Positions 53,740 to 62,892 of a DNA stretch of 64,000 nucleotides are shown piece after piece. The notes under the pieces were generated by a model. That model had not been told where the DNA came from. It searched no databases and was given only the letters and a program-made list of their open reading frames with translations. The stretch is from Chitinophagales bacterium. GTDB taxonomy: Bacteria > Bacteroidota > Bacteroidia > Chitinophagales > LD1. How positions within the stretch are numbered: the first letter of the stretch is position 1; every line of letters begins with the position of its first letter. Position numbers and translations under genes: made by a program. The stretch lies in assembly GCA_016787045.1 (NCBI GenBank), contig JAEUVA010000002.1, positions 124,001 through 188,000 of the forward strand, written 5' to 3'.

Positions 53740-56427
53740 CTACTCCGGTTCGCGTCCTAATATAATTCTGAAGGCACCGTACTTGGCAAAGAAGTTGTTC
53801 CCTGCTCCCAACTGTCCGTAGCGAGCGCGGTCTAAGCCAAAGCCATAATCAAAGCCGAGTAGCCCGAACATGGGTAAAAACACCCGCACACCTGCACCAA
53901 AACTTCGAGCCAAATCATATGGCCTGTAATCACGAATATTCCCCCAGTAGTTACCGGCATCAGCAAACACCAAACCATAGATAGTTGCTTGTTGTGAGCC
54001 GCTAAACAAGTAGCGCAGTTCCATGCTGTACTTGTTGTATATAGGAGAACCACCTTGCGGAGTCATTACTTGATAGCCGCGGAACGATACAATATCGCGA
54101 CCCAACTGTGTACCCATATTAAGGTTGCTCAATCCATCGCCACCAAACTCTACGCGCTCAAATGGCGAGTACCCCACCCGTGGGTTATACAAGCCCAAAA
54201 AGCCCATTAATGTAGATGCTTTAAATACTAATTTTTTGTTTTTTGTTACCGGCAAATACCATTCTAACAACAACTTCCATTTGTGGTATTCTACAAAGCG
54301 ATAGCGAGAGGCAGATGATAGTGTATCGCTCTCAAACGGTAAGTTTTTGATAGATGGTATGATGTATGAATATGGCAGCGTGAATTTGGCTTGTGCTGAA
54401 AGGTACATACCACTCTCGTAAAATGTTGGTGCAGCTAGATTTCGCGAATCGCGCGACAGCGCTAGCTGTAAATTTAAATTAGTAGCACGTCCATTGTTAA
54501 AGATGAAAAATGTACCATAATTATCTAATATATAATGTTGAAACTCCAAGCCGGCAGATACAGTAAACCAATCATCGGGCCATTTGATGCGCGTAGCCAC
54601 ACCTAAATATACACTGGTCGAGAAATATCGTCCGGTAATTTTTGTAAAATCAGTACCACTAAAGTTGTTAGCTCTCAAACGATTGAAAGCAAAATCGAGC
54701 GACAAAGGTTTTTTGCCTCCTAACCACGGTTCGGTAAAAGAAACACTATAGCTCTGAAAAGCACGTCCGTTGCTATTCATTCTAATGCTCAACCGCTGCC
54801 CATCGCCCGATGGGAGTGGAGCCCACGCCTTTTTGTCAATAATATTTTTGATAGAAAAGTTAGTAAAGTTTACCCCTAAGGTGCCAAACAAACCACCGGC
54901 ACTGGTAGCTGATGCGCGGCCACCCCAGCCGGCAGAAAGTTCCAATTGGTCAGAAGGTTTTTCTACCACGCGATATTCAATATCTACCGTGCCGTTTTCA
55001 GGATTTGGGATGGGTACTACGTCTAATTGCGAAGCATCAAAGTAGCCAAGGTTCACGATTTCGCGCTGCGAGCGAATAAGATCTGTGCGCGAAAACTTGT
55101 TGCCAGGCAAAGTACGTAGCTCTCTGCGAATTACCTTTTCGTTGGTTTTGGTATTGCCTACAATACGCACATCGCGTATGGTAGCTTGTGCTCCTTCCTG
55201 AAAGCGGAGTTCAATATCTATAGAATCGTTTTCTACGCGAATTTCAAGTGGTGTAACGCTGAAAAACAAATAACCATCGTCCATGTAAAGTGAGCTAACA
55301 TCACCACCATTGGGGTTCATAAATATTCTTTCGTCCAGCAGCTTCTGGCTGTACACTTCGCCCTTTTTTATGTTGATGATTCTGGCAAGTAATGAATCGG
55401 GATACTTAGTATTTCCTTTAAAATAAATATCGCGGAAGTAGTAGCGGTTGCCCTCGTCCACCACTATGTCTATGTTCATGTTTTTTTCATCGGTTTGATA
55501 CACCGAATCGCGCACAATGCGAGCATCGCGGTAACCCTTGCTATTGTAGTACTCTATCACTTTGCGTTTGTCGCTTTCGTAATCATCGCGCTTAAACTTA
55601 GATTGTTTGAAGATATTGAGGTTTACGTAGCGCGAAGCATAGTCCCAAGCGCGGGTAGGAGAAAGGCCACCGGGTACTTCGTACCACTTTATCTTGATGG
55701 AATCTCGCTTGAAGTTTCTTTTAAAACTGAATATGCCATCAATATCAAACTTGATACGCTCGCGGGTATCTTTCATTTGCCTGCGCAGTTTGGCTTCGTT
55801 TAGTTCTTCGTTGCCGTAAAATGCAATGTGGTTAATTTTTACTTTTTCTCCTTTATGGACATTGATTTTAACTAATACGCTGTTAGCTAATAAAGAGTCT
55901 GTAGTTTCTGTGATGTCAACTTGTACGCCCAAAAAACCTTTGTCAACAAAAAAGGTTTTGCAGGTGTTAACAGTTAAACTGCGTAGGTTGTCTGTAAAAA
56001 TTTGTCCTGCACGTAGGTCTAATTTTTTTCGCAATTCTTCGCTCTCGCTGTTTTTGATTCCCTTTATAGAATACCGTGAAATACGGGGGCGTTCTTCTAC
56101 CCGGATAACTAAAAATGCTTTGTTGCCCTGAAATTTTTCCACCTCAATAGATACATCAGTAAACAAGCGTTGTCTCCATAACGTTTTGATGGCCTTGGGG
56201 ATTTGCTCTCCCGGAACTTTTAGTTTATCTCCAACCGCCAGACCTGAGAGGGTAGCCAATATTTTGGGGTCCAAAAACTTAGCGCCTTCTACCCGCACAT
56301 CAGCTATTTCAAAATCGTAGCTACGGCTGTAGTCTATCATGTTGGTGTCTAACTGAGCACGCAACAGGTAACTGCTAAAAGTGATAAAAAGTAATAAAGT
56401 GAATTTTAAAAATCGTATTTGAAACAA
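53740..56427 (-). CDS. bamA: Outer-membrane protein assembly factor BamA
   Basis: This 895-residue Omp85 protein inserts beta-barrel proteins into the outer membrane. A signal peptide (to about residue 25, ending LLRAQ) is followed by five POTRA-like repeats (for example VRVEGAKFLDPKIL near 43, IYFKGNTKYPDSLL near 325) and a C-terminal barrel from about residue 480 with the VGYSPFERVEFGGDGL and FRGYQ stretches of the lid loop. It probably starts at a TTG at 56427, as no ATG is in frame upstream. It lies 33 bp after uppS, the conserved uppS-bamA order of Bacteroidota. Confidence 0.95.
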   Translation of the reverse strand: MFQIRFLKFTLLLFITFSSYLLRAQLDTNMIDYSRSYDFEIADVRVEGAKFLDPKILATLSGLAVGDKLKVPGEQIPKAIKTLWRQRLFTDVSIEVEKFQGNKAFLVIRVEERPRISRYSIKGIKNSESEELRKKLDLRAGQIFTDNLRSLTVNTCKTFFVDKGFLGVQVDITETTDSLLANSVLVKINVHKGEKVKINHIAFYGNEELNEAKLRRQMKDTRERIKFDIDGIFSFKRNFKRDSIKIKWYEVPGGLSPTRAWDYASRYVNLNIFKQSKFKRDDYESDKRKVIEYYNSKGYRDARIVRDSVYQTDEKNMNIDIVVDEGNRYYFRDIYFKGNTKYPDSLLARIINIKKGEVYSQKLLDERIFMNPNGGDVSSLYMDDGYLFFSVTPLEIRVENDSIDIELRFQEGAQATIRDVRIVGNTKTNEKVIRRELRTLPGNKFSRTDLIRSQREIVNLGYFDASQLDVVPIPNPENGTVDIEYRVVEKPSDQLELSAGWGGRASATSAGGLFGTLGVNFTNFSIKNIIDKKAWAPLPSGDGQRLSIRMNSNGRAFQSYSVSFTEPWLGGKKPLSLDFAFNRLRANNFSGTDFTKITGRYFSTSVYLGVATRIKWPDDWFTVSAGLEFQHYILDNYGTFFIFNNGRATNLNLQLALSRDSRNLAAPTFYESGMYLSAQAKFTLPYSYIIPSIKNLPFESDTLSSASRYRFVEYHKWKLLLEWYLPVTKNKKLVFKASTLMGFLGLYNPRVGYSPFERVEFGGDGLSNLNMGTQLGRDIVSFRGYQVMTPQGGSPIYNKYSMELRYLFSGSQQATIYGLVFADAGNYWGNIRDYRPYDLARSFGAGVRVFLPMFGLLGFDYGFGLDRARYGQLGAGNNFFAKYGAFRIILGREPE

Positions 56428-56460
56428 AACAGTATGGTTATTAGGTTTTAATAATAGGTT

Positions 56461-57204
56461 TTAAGAGTGAAGTTGCTCGCTGGTTTTGCCAAATCTGCGT
56501 TCGCGGTTTTGGTAGGTGTAAACGGCCTTGTACAACTCTTCGCGGTCAAAATCGGGCCAAAATACTTCGGTAAAATAAAACTCGGCATAAGCCAGTTGCC
56601 AAAGCAAAAAATTGCTGAGCCGTTGCTCGCCACTGGTGCGGATGAGCAACTCAGGGTCGGGCATGCCGTAGGTGTATAGGTTTCGATGTATTAAATCATC
56701 GGTAATCTCATGAAGACCAATTTCACCACTCTGCACTTTCAGGGCAATTTGTTTCATGGCTCGCACTATTTCTGCTTTACCGCTATAGCTGAGTGCAAGG
56801 GTAAGTTGCATGCGTTTGCAGTGGGCTGTTTTTTCTATGGCGTTGCGTAATTGCTTGGCCACGCTGGCGGGTAGAGAATCTACATCGCCAATTACACCCA
56901 AACGAATGTCGTTTTTGGTTAATGTTTTCAGTTCGCCATCTATAGTGTTTACCAGCAGAGCCATTAGCGCGTTTACTTCCATTTCCGGACGGTTCCAGTT
57001 TTCGGTACTAAACGCATATACGGTTAAATATTGTACACCCAACTCGGCACAGGCCTCTGCGGTTTCGCGCACGGCACGCACTCCGTTGGTGTGGCCGAAA
57101 ATTCTGTTTTTGCCTTGCTGCTTAGCCCAACGCCCATTGCCATCCATAATCACGGCTATGTGTTTAGGCAGGCGGTGGGTATCTATTTTTTCTTTAAAGC
57201 TCAC
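56461..57204 (-). CDS. uppS: Undecaprenyl diphosphate synthase (isoprenyl transferase)
   Basis: The cis-prenyltransferase makes the C55 lipid carrier for cell-wall synthesis. The 247-residue protein has the catalytic MDGNGRWAKQQGK near residue 20, the FSTENW loop near 72 and RTSGEQRLSNFLLWQ near 195. The protein is complete and of typical length. bamA follows 33 bp later. Confidence 0.96.
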   Translation of the reverse strand: MSFKEKIDTHRLPKHIAVIMDGNGRWAKQQGKNRIFGHTNGVRAVRETAEACAELGVQYLTVYAFSTENWNRPEMEVNALMALLVNTIDGELKTLTKNDIRLGVIGDVDSLPASVAKQLRNAIEKTAHCKRMQLTLALSYSGKAEIVRAMKQIALKVQSGEIGLHEITDDLIHRNLYTYGMPDPELLIRTSGEQRLSNFLLWQLAYAEFYFTEVFWPDFDREELYKAVYTYQNRERRFGKTSEQLHS

Positions 57205-57341
57205 GCAGCGGCAATTTAACGGATATTGGTTATTTGTTGCAAAGCGCGCGAAGATATGTAAATGAATGAAGGCAAAAAGCCAGTTATAGTTTGAAGTTTC
57301 AAACGGAGACTATAAATAGGTTATGGGGAAAAGCCAAGCAG

Positions 57342-58709
57342 CTACACTGCCACAGCTTCTTCCATCAGGTGCTTCACTTTTTCCCACGGCTCTGCTTCAA
57401 AGTGCTTGCGGTCTTTTACTTTTTCGGGGTAGCGTACGTGGTACTCAAACTCGTGGCGGAAATGGCGGATAGCCGCAGCCACCGGCCATGCCGCTGCATC
57501 GCCCAGTGGGCAAATGGTATTGCCTTCAATCTTTCGCTGAATGTCCCAGAGCAAATCAATGTCTTCCATACTTCCGTAGCCGTGCTCTAAGCGCCAGGTT
57601 ACTTTCTCTAACCAGCCGGTGCCTTCTCTGCATGGCGAACACTGTCCGCAACTTTCGTGATGGTAAAAGCGAGAGAAATTCCAAGTGTTGCGCACTATGC
57701 ACTGCCGGTCGTCATACACAATAAATCCGCCCGAACCAATCATACTACCGGTAGCAAAACCTCCATCGGCCATGCTCTCGTAAGTCATCAGCCGGGTTTC
57801 ATCTTTTGCTGTTTTGAAAAGAAGATTGGCCGGAAGAATAGGTACAGAACTACCTCCGGGAACACAAGCTTTTAGTGGCCGGTCGGTTTGCATACCGCCA
57901 CACCATTCGTCACTCATTACAAATTCTTCTACTGTTATGCCCAGTTCAATTTCATACACTCCGGGCTTCTTAATGTTTCCGGAAGCAGAAATCAATTTGG
58001 TGCCGGTAGATTTACCGATGCCGATTTTGGCAAACTCATCGCCACCATTCAGCACAATCCACGGCACATCCATAATAGTTTCCACGTTGTTTACCACCGT
58101 TGGGTTGCCGTACAAACCTACCACAGCAGGAAATGGGGGTTTGATGCGTGGATTTCCTCTTTTGCCTTCAAGCGATTCTATCAGAGCGGTTTCTTCGCCA
58201 CAGATATATGCGCCTGCACCGCAGGTAACGTGCAGATCCAAATCGTAGCCACTGCCTTTGATGCTTTTACCCAACCAGCCATTGGCGTAGGCCTCTTTGA
58301 TGGCACGCTCTAATATACGATACACCCACATGTACTCGCCACGTATGTAGATGTAGGAGAGGTGTGCCTCTAAGGCAATGCTTGAAGTAATCATGCCCTC
58401 TACCAACAGGTGAGGCAGTTTTTCCATTAAGTAGCGGTCTTTAAAAGTTCCCGGTTCGCTTTCATCGGCATTGCAAACCAAATGGCGAGGGCGACCGCTT
58501 TTTTTATCAATAAAACTCCATTTCATACCGGTGGGGAAACCCGCACCTCCACGCCCGCGTAGGCCGCTCTTTTTTACTTCTTCTACAATGTCGTTAGGCG
58601 CCATTTTTAGCGCTTTTTCTACCGAAGCGTACCCGCCTTTGCTTCGGTACACCTCGTAGGTATGAATATTGGGTACGTGTGCGTGCTCTAAGAGAATTTT
58701 CTTGGCCAT
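57342..58709 (-). CDS. nuoF: NADH-quinone oxidoreductase subunit F
   Basis: The 455-residue subunit binds NADH, FMN and a 4Fe-4S cluster in the peripheral arm of complex I. Visible motifs are GLRGRGGAGFPTGMKW near residue 50, the FMN segment ICGEETALIESLEG near residue 170 and the cluster motif SCGQCSPCREG near 355. The protein is complete. The usual neighbours nuoE and nuoG are not adjacent on either side, so the nuo genes are split here. It stands before uppS with a 137-bp gap. Confidence 0.95.
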   Translation of the reverse strand: MAKKILLEHAHVPNIHTYEVYRSKGGYASVEKALKMAPNDIVEEVKKSGLRGRGGAGFPTGMKWSFIDKKSGRPRHLVCNADESEPGTFKDRYLMEKLPHLLVEGMITSSIALEAHLSYIYIRGEYMWVYRILERAIKEAYANGWLGKSIKGSGYDLDLHVTCGAGAYICGEETALIESLEGKRGNPRIKPPFPAVVGLYGNPTVVNNVETIMDVPWIVLNGGDEFAKIGIGKSTGTKLISASGNIKKPGVYEIELGITVEEFVMSDEWCGGMQTDRPLKACVPGGSSVPILPANLLFKTAKDETRLMTYESMADGGFATGSMIGSGGFIVYDDRQCIVRNTWNFSRFYHHESCGQCSPCREGTGWLEKVTWRLEHGYGSMEDIDLLWDIQRKIEGNTICPLGDAAAWPVAAAIRHFRHEFEYHVRYPEKVKDRKHFEAEPWEKVKHLMEEAVAV

Positions 58710-58818
58710 AATGTTTTAATCTTTCAAACTATATAAAATACACATTTTAGCGTGCGTTTGGCGGGCACGAATGTAATCTCACTCAACAGCATATCCAAAG
58801 AAACTTTCAACAACAGTT

Positions 58819-59760
58819 TTAATATGCCCCCGCCATATCGGTACGGTGGTCATCCACTTTTACATCGCTTACCCAATCTTCATCAGTTACCGGTTTTGGC
58901 AATAGTATTGGGTTACCCAAATAATCTATTCGTTTGGCCGGGTAAATGTGTGTGGTTATCAAATAACTAAGAAGCGACTTTTTATCTAAAGATGGGTGAA
59001 TATACGGTCGCACATTTTTCTCATGAAACTCGGGATATAAACTCCAGTGTAAGTTAGGTTTCATGTGATGCGCCCCATGATAACCGTTGTTGAACAATAG
59101 CCAGTTTAAAAAACTGCCCGTAAAATTACGGCTATGGTTGTAGGGGTGTGTTTCATCGCAACCATCATGCTGAAAATAATTGGTGCCCACAATGCCCCAA
59201 GCAGCGTATTGATGTGGAATGAATACAAACAGCAAAAAACACTTCCAATTGATAACTGCAAGTATCACTTTCAGCCCTATTACAATAATCATTTCTATCA
59301 GGTACTGTCTAAACCATTGTGGTCGTTCGTAATACATTTTTTTTACAAATCGTATTTCACCTTTCAGTATATCTCCGCTCATGATAAAAAAGAAAAACAA
59401 TTGGTTGAGAATATTTAAACGGAAACGTGCTTTGCTGGTGCGGATGGCATCTTTGGGTGTTTGTGTGTACTTGTGGTGGCTAAAATTATGCCCCGGTACG
59501 TAAGCACTGGTAGAGTGCCCATAGGTGAGCGAAAGCACTATCTGAAAAACCTTGTTCATCCAGTTTTTAGTAAAAATGGGAACATGGATAGTGTTGTGTA
59601 CTATGGTTGCGCAGATAAAAGATAGCAGACAGTTCACTACTACCCAAGCTGCTATTTGTAAGTTATTCAATTGCTGCCAATACAGCCATGGCGTTACTGC
59701 TACAATAAAGTAAATACCTACAGTAAGCAAGGTTCGCCTATCGGCTTGGTAACGTAGCAT
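58819..59760 (-). CDS. Fatty acid desaturase family protein
   Basis: The 313-residue membrane protein has the His boxes of the desaturase family: HNTIH, HNFSHH and HGAHH (in NNGYHGAHHM), with several membrane helices between. It introduces a double bond or a hydroxyl into a lipid chain, using a di-iron centre. The ATG at 59760 was chosen because the longer TTG-started frame runs into the terminator of the neighbouring gene. Substrate is unknown. It follows the SprB-repeat gene on the same strand. Confidence 0.85.
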   Translation of the reverse strand: MLRYQADRRTLLTVGIYFIVAVTPWLYWQQLNNLQIAAWVVVNCLLSFICATIVHNTIHVPIFTKNWMNKVFQIVLSLTYGHSTSAYVPGHNFSHHKYTQTPKDAIRTSKARFRLNILNQLFFFFIMSGDILKGEIRFVKKMYYERPQWFRQYLIEMIIVIGLKVILAVINWKCFLLFVFIPHQYAAWGIVGTNYFQHDGCDETHPYNHSRNFTGSFLNWLLFNNGYHGAHHMKPNLHWSLYPEFHEKNVRPYIHPSLDKKSLLSYLITTHIYPAKRIDYLGNPILLPKPVTDEDWVSDVKVDDHRTDMAGAY

Positions 59761-59806
59761 TGGTTTAAAGTAATTGAAAGCAAGAAACAGATTTTTTGCA
59801 AATAAC

Positions 59807-59832
59807 AAAGCCCGACATTACTGCCGGGCTTT
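59807..59832 (-). terminator. Terminator of the SprB-repeat gene
   Basis: AAAGCCCG (59807-59814) and CGGGCTTT (59825-59832) form an 8-bp stem with a 10-nt loop, 24 bp past the stop codon of the minus-strand adhesin gene. The T-run after the stem on that strand is short. Confidence 0.6.
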
Positions 59833-59855
59833 ACTTTAAAAAAGTGTATGATAAA

Positions 59856-62810
59856 CTATTGAACCACTACACGCTTGCTCACACTGCCTTGTGCGGTGGT
59901 AAGGCGCAAGGTGTAAACCCCTTTTGCTTGATTGCTAAGGTCTATTTGTTGTTGCATAGCAGAAACATTTTTAAGGTTTTTGCTAATTACAATTGCACCA
60001 CGCACATCAGTTAATGTTACTTCCAAATTAGATGTGTTGTAAAGCGATAAATTGATATTTAATGTGCCGTTGGTAGGGTTCGGGAAAATATTTAATGCAC
60101 TAATACCTGCATTGTTTTCCTCAATACCCGATACAAACTGCACTTCGCAATCGGCAGTTACTGAACAACTGTTAGCATCAGTTACCGTTACAGTAAATAT
60201 GCCTGAAGATAAATTACTAGCGGTACTTCCGGTGGTGCTGTTGCTCCACGAATAAGTGTACGGAGCAGTACCTCCCTGAGCCGCCACAGTGGCCGAACCG
60301 GTAGCTTGTCCTAAAATAGTGGGTAAGCAGTCTGTTGTAGCAGTTAATGCAGTTGGTTGTGCTACAGTGGCAGATGCGGTAATTGTACACCCTTTAGTAT
60401 CAGTTACGGTTACTGTGTAATTGTTGGCAGCTACATTATTTAGGTTGGCTGTAGCAGCGCTATTGCTCCATAAGTAGGTAAGTGTGCCTGTTCCACCGGA
60501 TGCAGTAAGCGTAACTTTACCGTTAGTGCTACCAAAGCAAGTAGCATCTGTACTTACAGTACTGGCGGTGAGTTCTACCGGGTTTGTAAGAGTGCTGCAA
60601 ACACTTGTAGAGCACCCGTTAGCATCTGTAACGGTTACGCAGTAATTTCCGGCTCCTAATCCGGTGACAGTAGGAATGCTAGCCCCAGTGGTCCATTGGT
60701 AAGAAAAGTTTCCTACTCCGCCTCCACTTGTGCAAACTAAGCCACCATCAGTACCATTGAAACAGCTTACCGGGGTAGAAGTAATATTAGCAGATACAGA
60801 ATCGGGTTGCGATACACTTACCGAAGCAGTGCTCTGGCAATTAGAAGCATCAGTTACAGTTACAATATAATTACCCGCAGCCACATTATTTACCGGGCTG
60901 CCGCTTAAACTGCCACTCCATGCAAACGAATACGGAGCAGTACCACCCGTGGCAGAGGCACTAAGTGTACCGGTATTAGCTCCGTAGCATAGTGCCGGAG
61001 TGGATGATGCAGAAACTGTTGGGGCGCCTGAGCTATTAACGAAACCTGAGCCGCTAATCGTGCAGTTGTTTTCGTTAGTTACGGTTACACTGTAAGACCC
61101 ACCGGCTACATTTTGAAGTGAGGCGCCATTACCGGCTACATTCCAAACATAATTAAATGAATTACCGCCAGTGGCATTAGCCGTAATGCTGCCGTCAGAT
61201 GAGCCGCAGTTGGCATTTGATGTAGAGAAGGTAACGGATGGCTGTACACCTACATTGCTTAACACCACTTGAGCAGTATCTTGACAACCGCCTGCGGTAA
61301 CAGTGGCTGTGTAAGTACCGGGAGCCATGTTGCTTAGCGTGCTTCCGGTTGCTCCATTGCTCCACAAATAAGTGGCTGTGCCGTTTGCTCCGGTAAGTGA
61401 AAGAGAAGCCGATGCGTTGTTTTGTTGGCAAGAGGCATTGTTACCGGCACCGTCAGCTACAAGTGTACAAGTCCAGTTGGTTTTTACCCATATCAACATA
61501 GAGCCGGGAAAGCCCACTGCTGAAGATGGAGTCCACGTAGTGTATGGCGATAACGAAAGCATGGTATTTCCACCCACTACATTGTTAGCCACGTAAGCAA
61601 GACCCATGTTAGAGTTGCCTAACTGCTCAATTCCAATAAAGTAAGTATTACCTGCTGTAAGATTCACATTTGGCTGAAATGGAAAACGAATAAACCGGCC
61701 ACCGGTATCTGCAGGTGTAATCAAGTGGTTTGGAGAAACTGCCAATTGTGTGGTGGGCACACCACCTGCAGTGTTGTAAATAACAGCACGCACGCTTTGC
61801 CCAAGGTTGGCTCCGGTCATAATAAAGTAACCGCTTACGGTATCTACCTGAGTATTGTTGATTACCGGATATTTTTGACCAAAAATAACCGGTGATGTAT
61901 AGCCCAAAGCATTGTTCAAATTACCTGTAATTATGGCTAAGTCATTGGCTAATAAATTAGGGTCAATTAGTATATATCTGAAAGCAGTATCGTTGGTTTT
62001 GTTGCCATCGGTTTGGGTCATAGAGCAGATATAGCGAAACTCATAAGCACCTGTAGTAAAAGGGGGTGTAAATCCGCTGTTGCTCACTACTGCAGTAGCC
62101 CCCGGAGCCAAAGAAGCCGGGCCACTAATAGTTTGGTTGCTCACAATGGTGTTGCTAATCATGTTACGAATACGAACAGTAACCGCCACGTTGCTGGCGG
62201 CAGCGCTACCGTTGTTTTTTAACCGCGCTCCTACACTCAACGGAAAATTTACTTGCTGCAAGGTAACCGATGAATATGCACCCGCAGGGAGAAATGCAGA
62301 GTCCACAGCCAAATCACCGGCAGGTGGCGGAGTAATGGTGATAGAAAAATCATAATCGGAATTAACTCCATCGGCTAAGCACTGGTCAATAGCATCCCAC
62401 TCGGTAAGGTATAAAAAATATGTGCCGGCCGCAGGTGCTGTCCACGTGCCAACCGGTGGCCCCCATCCGTTACCTAAAATGTTTGTGCAGCCATCTTCAA
62501 AAGATGTAAGTACTGCGGCAGATGCCGAGTTTTGATCTAAAACCGATAAGTGCCCATCATTGGTGCCATCAGGCACGTTAGTGCCCGGGTTGGTAATGCA
62601 CAAGTCAATAAAGTACTGTGTATTGGCCGCTGGGCAATTGATTTGGACCACATTGCCCGTGGGTACGTTCATTACCGTGAAAGTGCCGCTGGCAGCAGAG
62701 ATAGTGCCCGAAACAGGTCGGGTACCGGTAGGGATACATTGCGATTTTGCAGAATTGGTAAAAAGTACCACCGCAACAAGCGCAATGAGGAAGGATAAAA
62801 ACTTGTTCAT
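59856..62810 (-). CDS. Large secreted SprB-repeat adhesin with T9SS sorting domain
   Basis: The 984-residue protein has a signal peptide (to about residue 23, NSAKSQ), a PPC-like and CARDB-like N-terminal region and about six SprB-type repeats of roughly 70-75 residues (each with SWSN or LWSN and the ending YTVTVTD near 500-880). It ends in a T9SS type A sorting domain (IFPNPTNG near residue 910, final VSKRVVVQ). SprB proteins are surface adhesins used in gliding in flavobacteria; here the motile role is only a family inference. A TATCTTTG element precedes it and a terminator follows. Confidence 0.9.
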   Translation of the reverse strand: MNKFLSFLIALVAVVLFTNSAKSQCIPTGTRPVSGTISAASGTFTVMNVPTGNVVQINCPAANTQYFIDLCITNPGTNVPDGTNDGHLSVLDQNSASAAVLTSFEDGCTNILGNGWGPPVGTWTAPAAGTYFLYLTEWDAIDQCLADGVNSDYDFSITITPPPAGDLAVDSAFLPAGAYSSVTLQQVNFPLSVGARLKNNGSAAASNVAVTVRIRNMISNTIVSNQTISGPASLAPGATAVVSNSGFTPPFTTGAYEFRYICSMTQTDGNKTNDTAFRYILIDPNLLANDLAIITGNLNNALGYTSPVIFGQKYPVINNTQVDTVSGYFIMTGANLGQSVRAVIYNTAGGVPTTQLAVSPNHLITPADTGGRFIRFPFQPNVNLTAGNTYFIGIEQLGNSNMGLAYVANNVVGGNTMLSLSPYTTWTPSSAVGFPGSMLIWVKTNWTCTLVADGAGNNASCQQNNASASLSLTGANGTATYLWSNGATGSTLSNMAPGTYTATVTAGGCQDTAQVVLSNVGVQPSVTFSTSNANCGSSDGSITANATGGNSFNYVWNVAGNGASLQNVAGGSYSVTVTNENNCTISGSGFVNSSGAPTVSASSTPALCYGANTGTLSASATGGTAPYSFAWSGSLSGSPVNNVAAGNYIVTVTDASNCQSTASVSVSQPDSVSANITSTPVSCFNGTDGGLVCTSGGGVGNFSYQWTTGASIPTVTGLGAGNYCVTVTDANGCSTSVCSTLTNPVELTASTVSTDATCFGSTNGKVTLTASGGTGTLTYLWSNSAATANLNNVAANNYTVTVTDTKGCTITASATVAQPTALTATTDCLPTILGQATGSATVAAQGGTAPYTYSWSNSTTGSTASNLSSGIFTVTVTDANSCSVTADCEVQFVSGIEENNAGISALNIFPNPTNGTLNINLSLYNTSNLEVTLTDVRGAIVISKNLKNVSAMQQQIDLSNQAKGVYTLRLTTAQGSVSKRVVVQ

Positions 62811-62836
62811 GCTTTGTTTTGTTTTTTTTGTGCGCG

Positions 62837-62844
62837 CAAAGATA
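62837..62844 (-). promoter_or_regulatory. -7 promoter element of the SprB-repeat gene
   Basis: The minus strand reads TATCTTTG, matching TAnnTTTG, 26 bp before the start codon. No -33 element is clear. Confidence 0.45.
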
Positions 62845-62892
62845 AAAGCTACTCTCTCATTTTACATAAAATTATTCACCATTTGTATATCT

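Noticed and set aside
59761-59808. TTG start 16 codons upstream of the desaturase
   Set aside because: It lies inside the terminator hairpin of the adhesin gene, and an ATG with a better fit exists downstream.
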